DNA of 64,000 bases, taken from the NCBI RefSeq assembly GCF_029227915.1, contig NC_079883.1, forward strand, positions 24,366,001-24,430,000, read 5' to 3'. Every line of letters begins with the position of its first letter. Position 1 is the first letter of the stretch. Shown piece by piece: positions 49,701 to 58,281 of this stretch. The stretch is from Hydractinia symbiolongicarpus. Taxonomy: Eukaryota; Cnidaria; Hydrozoa; Anthoathecata; Hydractiniidae. The position numbers were made by a program, and so were the translations under genes. The notes under the pieces were generated by a model. That model worked only from the letters and a program-made list of their open reading frames with translations, searched no databases and had not been told where the DNA came from.

Positions 49701-50528
49701 TCCTTACTATAGTACGTTTCTATCAATTCTATCACCTTTTTCCACCCGTCATCACCTGTCATGTTCTCCGTATCAAGGGTATCAAATAGTTGACGACGTA
49801 TTTCGCTTCCATCCGGAAGATGCAATGCTAATTGCAAACCATGAACATCTTTCAGTCCAGTTACACCAGAAGTGGCAACTTTCCATGCCTTGGCTTCTCG
49901 GAGCCATAATGAAAACTCTTTGTTTTCTTCATCCCACCGTGGTGGGTTTAAAAATCCACTAGCCATTGTTTAACTACCGTCTGCTACCATGAAAACTCGT
50001 AAATGTTAATAGAGATAGATAAACCCACCACTATATATTAATACCTATAAATATACAAACATATAATAAACATAAATGAACTGCATTGTTAGAGTCAGAC
50101 AGTAGGATGTTAACAGTATTATCACCTTTTTCGTATTGAAATGCTCAAATACTTCAGATTTCCTGTAAAAATATATGCTGATCGCACAATTAATGGGTTT
50201 GTTAACACATATGGAATAGGAATTTTATAGAAAAAGTTTTATTATCAGCAAATTTGTCTCAACAAATGCTAAAAAAAATAAATGGTTGACAAATCTCTTA
50301 CCTTTTGTTTTAGATTCCAACATGGCAGCACCATCAGTGTCAGAATCTCTTTGCAACAATCTCAACAGTCAGAATTTATATCAGGAGCAGGTCTCTGGTG
50401 ATGAAGAAGACATAGTTGTTCCTAGAAATCGTAATGAGTTAATAATTTCAAATGAAAGCACATCGTCGGTATCATCTGTAGACAGTTATCTGATTATGAA
50501 TAATTCTGAAGAAGTAAATCTAGTGTAA
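34778..50528 (+). CDS. Single-pass membrane protein, EGF + Sushi domains (gene 2)
   Basis: Seven exons, all joining in phase 1: 34,778-34,862, 38,540-38,629, 41,444-41,638, 42,389-42,628, 43,463-43,744, 43,824-44,144 and 50,314-50,528, giving 475 residues. Domains: signal peptide (1-22, VFIYVAIYIFSVAAQ); EGF-like (29-58, CNNGGYCIDGQCLC); Sushi/CCP (59-123, GTVISYICREGF ... TCTSTGKF); divergent Sushi-like (124-203, FNCPYGTS); Sushi (204-297, QYSCRSGYY, SGQWSPALPQC); transmembrane helix (about 313-336); basic stop-transfer (QRRQILRQIRRAR); cytoplasmic tail with LPSYDEAL (372-379) and a Ser/Glu-rich end. Layout resembles Sushi-domain-containing membrane proteins (SUSD type). The ligand is unknown. 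The last intron hosts an antisense Copia element. Retaining intron 6 would end the tail after about 10 extra residues. Confidence 0.85.
34863..38539 (+). other. Intron 1 of gene 2, with SINE-like and repeat fragments
   Basis: Holds a tRNA-like SINE fragment on the minus strand (35,170-35,232; A box GTAGCTCAGTAG, B box GTGGGTTCAACCC). It also holds a partial copy at about 38,150-38,430 of the repeat family seen at 6,532-7,098 (gacatcatcaacc, gaaac, attacc). The rest is AT-rich and shows no credible additional exon. Confidence 0.55.
38630..41443 (+). other. Intron 2 of gene 2
   Basis: AT-rich. Small frames (for example 39,484-39,702) show no domain or splice support. Nothing else is recognised. 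Confidence 0.5.
42721..42757. repeat. Perfect intronic hairpin in gene 2
   Basis: Arms of 16 bp (tttagctgtagaaatt and its exact complement) flank a 5-base loop in intron 4. Left-over of an inverted-repeat element or a structured intron element; no function is inferred. Confidence 0.7.
43824..44144 (+). other. Gene 2 exon 6: transmembrane and tail segment
   Basis: Encodes ITIVTAIAVAIFGVLLIIVA (start of the membrane helix) followed directly by an Arg-rich segment that fixes the orientation as N-out/C-in. The tail contains SYQEGF, LPSYDEAL and PPSFEESM. L/PPxY-type motifs bind WW domains of NEDD4-family ubiquitin ligases, and similar LPSYEEA motifs occur in Sushi-domain membrane proteins. The exon is preceded by ttttttcttgtttag and ends with a gtataa donor. 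Confidence 0.8.
45335..45460 (-). repeat. 3' LTR of the Copia element
   Basis: 126 bp, identical by eye to 49,990-50,115. AT-rich with tatatatta. In element orientation it begins tgttaacatcc and ends cgagttttca. Confidence 0.95.
45461..45485 (-). other. Polypurine tract of the Copia element
   Basis: On the minus strand gagaaaagagagaatgggaa abuts the 3' LTR and would prime plus-strand synthesis. Confidence 0.7.
45593..49966 (-). pseudogene. Copia gag-pol polyprotein with one in-frame TAG
   Basis: One frame of 1,458 codons, including the final stop, is interrupted only by a TAG at 46,520-46,522. The first part (1,148 residues) has gag (1-190), a zinc-knuckle remnant (CRVW...HFARDC near 258, with the second Cys replaced), protease (LDTG near 325), integrase (HRQFCH and CLVC zinc site near 478-516; catalytic D in SIDLK near 545, D in HMDNGGEF near 600, E in NGLNERN near 636), and RT (SIDIKAAFLQG; VDDF at the end). 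After the stop, RT resumes with SGTDVF, then RNase H (YSDAS, AETSAM, DNES). The TAG sits where Copia RTs usually have Trp after the DD box, so it is probably a TGG-to-TAG mutation. Confidence 0.93.
49980..49989 (-). other. Primer-binding site of the Copia element
   Basis: TGGTAGCAGA immediately follows the 5' LTR on the minus strand. It matches the complement of the 3' end of initiator-methionine tRNA (..TCTGCTACCA), a usual Copia primer. Confidence 0.75.
49990..50115 (-). repeat. 5' LTR of the Copia element
   Basis: 126 bp. Provides the promoter of the minus-strand element. Flanked outside by the target duplication gtatt. Confidence 0.95.
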
Positions 50529-50604
50529 TTTGTTAACATGTAAACTTCTGTACCTGCTTTTTTATTATGCGTTGTGTTTCCCTTTGCTGGCAAAAAAATT
50601 TTTC
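50529..50604 (+). other. 3' end of gene 2, abutting the duplication
   Basis: The first 76 bases after the gene 2 stop codon lack an AATAAA. The tandem duplication begins at about 50,605, so the gene 2 3' untranslated region probably runs into the duplicated unit. Confidence 0.5.
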
Positions 50605-53600
50605 CTTTTCCTATTGAATAGTTTATCAACAGCAACCTAAAATTGTCCAGCATAGCTTTTCTTATAAAACTAATATTTGTTTTTAAAGAGAAAAAACATT
50701 TTACTGTAACACTCGCTTACCTCTTTTAACCGTTTTGTCCAGCAATATAAAAGATAAGGAAAAGGTTTACTCGTTTTAAAGAGAAGTTTCCTAATTAAGA
50801 TATTTTAATGTTGAATTTTCCTTCTAATATATCTCATACTGTCAATGCTTTATTACTTTGTGACATTAAAAATGAAGGCTTACAAGTTGGCAATTTATTA
50901 AGTCGCCCTGCTGTTATCCTCTGCCTCCTTCCAATAAGCCCCACTCTCAAAATCATTCATGGTAAATGCTCCTTGTGACTCAATTAAGTATTTATGATAC
51001 TAAACCTCTGTTAGAGTCACTTCCTAATCATCAACTAGAAGCAAAGCTTTTTAGGAAACAAGTTATAACAGCATCGCTAAAAACATGTGAGACATATTAA
51101 TGACTTGTGTCATGTTTACACAAACTTACATTCCAGATTCACTGTATATATATGTAAGGATGACTTGTATTTTACAAGAAATAATAATTTTTTGTACACC
51201 TGTCAATTTATGTTTTTGGGTAATTGAATTTATTATTTTTAACACTTTGTATTTAAAATTTTTCAATAATGGAAGAAATGATTTCCTCGAATAGCTTTTC
51301 TTTACTGTCTACCAGCTTTCAAATTACATTTTAAAAGTTCTCTTGGTCAAGTGGAGTTTGAATTTGTCCAGGTCTCTTTTAAATAAAGATATGTCTAAGC
51401 TTTAAAAAAATTATTGCGGCCTAAGTTATTTAGTCTTTTTTAGATAATTTAGTATTGTATATTTTAGTAAGAAAAGTTATTTTTGTGTGTAAATTTATTT
51501 TATAAGTCAGATACCAAGAAAAACAGGACACCCACTTTTTCAAATATAAAATATTTTATACCTTTCTAAGGTATATTATTTTGGTGTTAATTTTGTTAAA
51601 GAAGATCCTAAAATTTGTGTTGACTTAATTTTGTGAGTCTGATTTTTAAAACTTTTAGTTTTGATTATTTCTAAATGCTAGTTGATCGGTCTATATTATA
51701 AAAGTAAATGTGTGGTGTTTTTTTAAGGATTTATAGATCTTATTTTTAGCAACCAATGTAGAAATGATACCAGTTTGTGTTTAACCCATAGTTAAATACT
51801 GTTTTATTTATCCTCTATCTGTTCTTACGCAAGCCTATTTTCTTTCCTCTGTAACCTTCCGCAATTGTTTCTGTGACAACATAATACAGCTGATTTCTTG
51901 TTTTTAATGTAGAACTTTAAATTTAATGAATTTAAATATAAAATTCTGGTAGTTCTTTACCTACTGAATTAGGCGTTATGTTTTACTTCAACTAAAGTAA
52001 TGGTTAATACAGGACAAGAAAAATGGTAATACTTTGCTTGAAAATTTGTAAATTTCAATGTTTGTATGTCACAAACCAAATAAGTTACATATTTCACTCT
52101 TTCAGTCTATAAACAATCATCAGGCAGTTGCGATGTTGTTGCAACATGGAGTATCTGAAATTTTTAGTTGTCATCTCATTTGCATCTTGCATAGGTAACT
52201 ATTTTATTTGTGACACTATTTGCTTAATGTTTTTTTTTCATGGATTGTTATCCTGCAGGTGGTAGTGCTAACATCTTGTATCTATTTAGATGCCTCTCAA
52301 TATAGAGTATATGCATCACCACTTTCATACTTTGGAGTAAGCGCATGGAGTATTTCTTGGGATCCACCATTTCTTTATAATGTCAGCAATACCGAAAACT
52401 TGACACTAATTAGCTACCATTTTAAATACTGTTTATATGGAAACTGCAAAACGACTTTTCTTCTCTCAACACCTTTTGTGACGTTAACCAGATTGACTCG
52501 TGATGTTGATCATGATTTTACAATTTACGCATATTCAGATACCGGAGCTTTGTCATGGACCGAGCGAAGTGGAAAACAGTTGTTTACAGAACGAGCTTGT
52601 AAGTTTTATTTTAAATAATTCATCTGTTTTTTTATAATTGGGAAAAAAGACTAAACTTGTTTTTAATTTTAATATTAAATTTAAAACTAAGTCAAAAGTA
52701 CTTGATTTTATTCTTACAATAGAGATTTTTACAACAGAGGCAACGGGTATACGTCAGCAAAATTTCCAAACCCTTACATTTCCTTATATGTTTGTGAAAG
52801 CACATAATCCTATACAATTTTTTTATCAGCGTTTTAAGCTCTAGGCAACGGATAAACAAATTTTGGCAATATTTTTTGTATATGCACTGTTGGCTTTACA
52901 TAGTCATGTTGTTAAATTTCTATCTGTCATGTATTTTAGTAAATTAGTAGTAACGTGAAAGCTATGTTTTTTATAATTTGTTTCTAAATTTCACGCCAAA
53001 AATTATAATACTAAAATAGTCTTCCAGTAGGGACATTTAATGGTGTTAAATTTATGTTGGCTCATATAATAAACTAGTTATCGCACTTGTTTTAGTGTAA
53101 AATTTACTTCTCAAATAAAACATAATTTTTATGAAACAAACATAAATATTCACTGTTCAATTGTTCTTTTGTTTGCAAATAGTCATCAGTTGCCAGGTGC
53201 TCTTTGCGACTTGGATAGTTAGTCTGGCCATGACTTTAGAGAGATTTATAACACGTTGAAGGAGATTTGTGTTTAATTTGATCGGTCAAAATACGGAAAT
53301 TTGTCATGTATTAAATTATCCAATCTACATATTTGTCTTGAAATAACTCTATTTACTGTTAAACAAAAAACTGCATGAACCATGACTAACAGTTTTGTTC
53401 TCATATATATTTCACTGGCCTAAAGAAATATGTAAACGAAATATGTAAACGAGAACAAAAGAAGATAAAAAATTCTCACAATAATTTTCTCAGCACTGTG
53501 CAATAACTACTACATATTTTTAAGTCAAATTTTGTTTTAGAAAATCCTGCAGAGAAATTTCTCTTTTTTTTGAACATGGTTTTATTGAAACAAAATAAAG

Positions 53601-54420
53601 AATTTTAATTAGGAGAAAGACAACAAGAGCTTCTAAAAGTATACTGTAAGCAGCATTCAGTAATATGATACAAAACATAGCAATACATTGCTCACATAAT
53701 GCTGTAATGTCAAATGGCATTTTAATTCTGGTACTAAAAAGCTTAAATAATACTAGATCTATTTCTGTCTACCAATATTATGCTGCAGTATTTCTATCTG
53801 ATTTAGTGGAATGTCGCACTCAAACGTTTTTCTGTAAGACAAGGACATGCAGCAGAGGCTGTCATGGTGTACAAGATTGTACAAGATACTCGCTAGGAAA
53901 AGGTAGATCATGCTGTAAGTATTTTTTTGTTGCTATTACATTCCATATTATTTTTTTTTTTTCCACTACGTTCATTTTTTTTACTTTATTACTTTTTTAC
54001 TTTATTTTATTTTATCTCGTCAGTTTAACTCATACTTTCTAGTTGTCAGTATAATCCTTATTTTCTTCACTGCATGTTTCATTTTCAATTTTTAATGTTG
54101 CTTCTACTGCTCCTGCACTTGTGTGTTTAATAGCATTGCTAATTAGGTTTGTAATTATAATTTATTTGTATATTTTCACAGGGAATTACATAGGTCCTCC
54201 TACTATCACTACTTTAAATGTTGTCAAGAAAGAGAGATCTTATATATCGTTGCAATGGGCTGCACTGGAAGAACCTAGTTTCTCTATCTACAGCTATGAA
54301 ATTGAAAATTTAGAAACAAGTCAGAAAAAAGTGGTCATGAAAGATAAATACAAAGGTTTTAGATCTCTTATTTTTTTCGAACAGTTTGAAAACCTTACGC
54401 GTGACACTGTGTACAGTTTC
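50605..54420 (+). repeat. Tandem duplication, copy A
   Basis: Near-identical to 54,434-58,281: offset 3,829 bp across the first 2 kb, then 3,778 after a 51-bp deletion in copy B, then 3,861 after an insertion in copy B. Exons 1 and 2 are identical by eye. Differences are a few substitutions after about 52,675. It contains the upstream region and first exons of gene 3. Confidence 0.95.
52090..52106 (+). promoter_or_regulatory. Strong 3' splice site just upstream of the gene 3A start
   Basis: atttcactctttcag ends at 52,105, 40 bases before the ATG (same in copy B at about 55,934). No matching donor is recognised close by. It may end a 5' UTR intron or be a spliced-leader acceptor, since some cnidarians trans-splice leaders. 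Confidence 0.35.
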
Positions 54421-54450
54421 ACTGTGTACAGTACTTTTCCTATTGAATAG
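52146..54450 (+). CDS. Truncated gene 3 paralogue in duplication copy A (gene 3A)
   Basis: Exons 52,146-52,194 (signal peptide MEYLKFLVVISFASC), 52,290-52,598 (FN3), 53,807-53,914 (Cys-rich) and 54,182-54,450. All joins are phase 1 as in the full copy. The last exon is cut inside the second FN3 domain by the duplication breakpoint. The frame runs through the 13-base filler and stops at 54,448-54,450, adding TVYSTFPIE after TRDTVYSF. Total 244 residues, with no membrane anchor, so it would be secreted if expressed. The upstream region is duplicated too, so it may be transcribed. Alternatively its intact exons could splice into copy B. Confidence 0.7.
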
Positions 54451-57400
54451 TTTATCAACAGCAACCTAAAATTGTCCAGCATAGCTTTTCTTATAAAACT
54501 AATATTTGTTTTTAAAGAGAAAAAACATTTTACTGTAACACTCGCTTACCTCTTTTAACCGTTTTGTCCAGCAATATAAAAGATAAGGAAAAGGTTTACT
54601 CGTTTTAAAGAGAAGTTTCCTAATTAAGATATTTTAATGTTGAATTTTCCTTCTAATATATCTCATACTGTCAATGCTTTATTACTTTGTGACATTAAAA
54701 ATGAAGGCTTACAAGTTGGCAATTTATTAAGTCGCCCTGCTGTTATCCTCTGCCTCCTTCCAATAAGCCCCACTCTCAAAATCATTCATGGTAAATGCTC
54801 CTTGTGACTCAATTAAGTATTTATGATACTAAACCTCTGTTAGAGTCACTTCCTAATCATCAACTAGAAGCAAAGCTTTTTAGGAAACAAGTTATAACAG
54901 CATCGCTAAAAACATGTGAGACATATTAATGACTTGTGTCATGTTTACACAAACTTACATTCCAGATTCACTGTATATATATGTAAGGATGACTTGTATT
55001 TTACAAGAAATAATAATTTTTTGTACACCTGTCAATTTATGTTTTTGGGTAATTGAATTTATTATTTTTAACACTTTGTATTTAAAATTTTTCAATAATG
55101 GAAGAAATGATTTCCTCGAATAGCTTTTCTTTACTGTCTACCAGCTTTCAAATTACATTTTAAAAGTTCTCTTGGTCAAGTGGAGTTTGAATTTGTCCAG
55201 GTCTCTTTTAAATAAAGATATGTCTAAGCTTTAAAAAAATTATTGCGGCCTAAGTTATTTAGTCTTTTTTAGATAATTTAGTATTGTATATTTTAGTAAG
55301 AAAAGTTATTTTTGTGTGTAAATTTATTTTATAAGTCAGATACCAAGAAAAACAGGACACCCACTTTTTCAAATATAAAATATTTTATACCTTTCTAAGG
55401 TATATTATTTTGGTGTTAATTTTGTTAAAGAAGATCCTAAAATTTGTGTTGACTTAATTTTGTGAGTCTGATTTTTAAAACTTTTAGTTTTGATTATTTC
55501 TAAATGCTAGTTGATCGGTCTATATTATAAAAGTAAATGTGTGGTGTTTTTTTAAGGATTTATAGATCTTATTTTTAGCAACCAATGTAGAAATGATACC
55601 AGTTTGTGTTTAACCCATAGTTAAATACTGTTTTATTTATCCTCTATCTGTTCTTACGCAAGCCTATTTTCTTTCCTCTGTAACCTTCCGCAATTGTTTC
55701 TGTGACAACATAATACAGCTGATTTCTTGTTTTTAATGTAGAACTTTAAATTTAATGAATTTAAATATAAAATTCTGGTAGTTCTTTACCTACTGAATTA
55801 GGCGTTATGTTTTACTTCAACTAAAGTAATGGTTAATACAGGACAAGAAAAATGGTAATACTTTGCTTGAAAATTTGTAAATTTCAATGTTTGTATGTCA
55901 CAAACCAAATAAGTTACATATTTCACTCTTTCAGTCTATAAACAATCATCAGGCAGTTGCGATGTTGTTGCAACATGGAGTATCTGAAATTTTTAGTTGT
56001 CATCTCATTTGCATCTTGCATAGGTAACTATTTTATTTGTGACACTATTTGCTTAATGTTTTTTTTTCATGGATTGTTATCCTGCAGGTGGTAGTGCTAA
56101 CATCTTGTATCTATTTAGATGCCTCTCAATATAGAGTATATGCATCACCACTTTCATACTTTGGAGTAAGCGCATGGAGTATTTCTTGGGATCCACCATT
56201 TCTTTATAATGTCAGCAATACCGAAAACTTGACACTAATTAGCTACCATTTTAAATACTGTTTATATGGAAACTGCAAAACGACTTTTCTTCTCTCAACA
56301 CCTTTTGTGACGTTAACCAGATTGACTCGTGATGTTGATCATGATTTTACAATTTACGCATATTCAGATACCGGAGCTTTGTCATGGACCGAGCGAAGTG
56401 GAAAACAGTTGTTTACAGAACGAGCTTGTAAGTTTTATTTTAAATAATTCATCTGTTTTTTTATAATTGGGAAAAAAGACTAAACTTGTTTTTAATTTTA
56501 ATATTAAAATTAAAACTAAGTCAAAAGTACTTGATTTTATTCCTACAATAGAGATTTTTACAACAGAGGCAACGGGTGTACCTCAGCAAAATTTCCAAAC
56601 CCTTACATTTCCTTATATGTTTGTGAAAGCACATAATCCTATACAATTTTTTTATCAGCGTTTTAAGCTCTAGGTACATAGTCATGTTGTTAAATTTCTA
56701 TCTGTTGTGTATTTTAGTAAATTAGTAGTAACGTGAAAGCTATGTTTTTTATAATTTGTTTCTAAATTTCACGCCAAAAATTATAATACTAAAATAGTCT
56801 TCCAGTAGGGACATTTAATAGTGTAAAATTTATGTTGGCTCATATAATAAACTAGTTATCGCACTTGTTTTAGTGTAAAATTTACTTCTCAAATAAAACA
56901 TAATTTTTATGAAACAAACATAAATATTCGCTGTTCAATTGTTCTTTTGTTTGCAAATAGTCATCAGTTGCCAGGTGCTCTTTGCGGCTTGGATAGTTAG
57001 TCTGGCCATGACTTTAGAGAGATTTATAACACGTTGAAGGAGATTTGTGTTTAATTTGATCGGTCAAAATACGGAAATTTGTCATGTATTAAATTATCCA
57101 ATCTACATATTTGTCTTGAAATAACTCTATTTACTGTTAAACAAAAAACTGCATGAACCATGACTAACAGTTTTGTTCTCATATATATTTCACTGGCCTA
57201 AAGAAATATGTAAACGAAATATGTAAACGAGAACAAAAGAAGATAAAAAATACTTACAATAATTTTCTCAGCACTGTGCAATAACTACTACATATTTTTA
57301 AGTCAAATTTTGTTTTAGAAAATCCTGCAGAGAAATTTCTCTTTTTTTTGAACATGGTTTCATTGAAACAAAATAAAGAATTTTAATTAGGAGAAAGACA

Positions 57401-58281
57401 ACAAGAGCTTCTAAAAGTATACTGTAAGCAGCATTCAGTAATATGATACAAAACATAGCAATACATTGCTCACATAATGCTGTAATGTCAAATGGCATTT
57501 TAATTCTGGTACTAAAAAGCTTAAATAATACTAGATCTATTTCTGTCTACCAATATTATTCTGCAGTATTTCTATCTGATTTAGTGGAATGTCGCACTCA
57601 AACGTTTTTCTGTAAGACAAGGACATGCAGCAGAGGCTGTCATGGTGTACAAGATTGTACAAGATACTCGCTAGGAAAAGGTAGATCATGCTGTAAGTAT
57701 TTTTTTGTTGCTATTACATTCCATATTATTATTTTTTTTTCCGCTACGTTCATTTTTTTTACTTTATTACTTTTTTACTTTATTTTATTTTATTTTTCAG
57801 TTTAATTCATTTTTTTTCCTGTCAGTTCAGTTCAATTCATATTTATTTTTTTGTTAGTCTAATTCGTATTTTTTTTCTCGTCTGTTTAACTCATACTTTC
57901 TAGTTGTCAGTATAATCCTTATTTTCTTCACTGCATGTTTCATTCTCAATTTTTAATGTTGCTTTTACTGCTCCTGCACTTGTGTGTTTAATAGCATTGC
58001 TAATTGGGTTTGTAATTATAATTTATTTGTATATTTTCACAGGGAATTACATTGGTCCTCCTACTATCACTACTTTAAATGTTGTCAAGAAAGGGATATC
58101 TTATATATCGTTGCAATGGGCTGCACTGGAAGAACCTAGTTTCTCTATCTACAGCTATGAAATTGAAAATTTAGAAACAAGTCAGAAAAAAGTGGTTATG
58201 AAAGATAAATACAAAGGTTTTAGATCTCTTATCTTTTTCGAACAGTTTGAAAACCTTACGCGTGACACTGTGTACAGTTTC
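54434..58281 (+). repeat. Tandem duplication, copy B
   Basis: Direct repeat of 50,605-54,420. Between the copies lie 13 bases (actgtgtacagta), most of which repeat the sequence just before the break. Copy B continues seamlessly into the rest of gene 3, so it is the structurally complete copy. Confidence 0.95.

Larger units (their letters stand above)
45335..50115 (-). mobile_element. Copia-type LTR retrotransposon, recent insertion
   Basis: The 126-bp LTRs at 45,335-45,460 and 49,990-50,115 read identically, start TG and end CA, and are flanked by a 5-bp direct repeat gtatt (45,330-45,334 and 50,116-50,120). Length is 4,781 bp, transcribed on the minus strand, opposite to gene 2. A primer-binding site TGGTAGCAGA lies next to the 5' LTR and a purine-rich tract next to the 3' LTR. 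Integrase precedes RT, which defines Copia rather than Gypsy. The element sits in the last intron of gene 2 and leaves its exons untouched. Identical LTRs indicate very recent insertion. Confidence 0.97.

Noticed and set aside
51100-51294. 64-codon frame, repeated at 54,929-55,123
   Set aside because: Identical in both copies only because the region is duplicated; hydrophobic, no splice or domain support, lies in the upstream region of gene 3.
52220-52289. Gene 3 exon 2 starting at the cctgcag acceptor (52,258) or at the ATG at 52,220
   Set aside because: Splicing at 52,258 puts an in-frame stop within 16 codons. The acceptor at 52,289, with a ctaac branch site, keeps the phase-1 frame.
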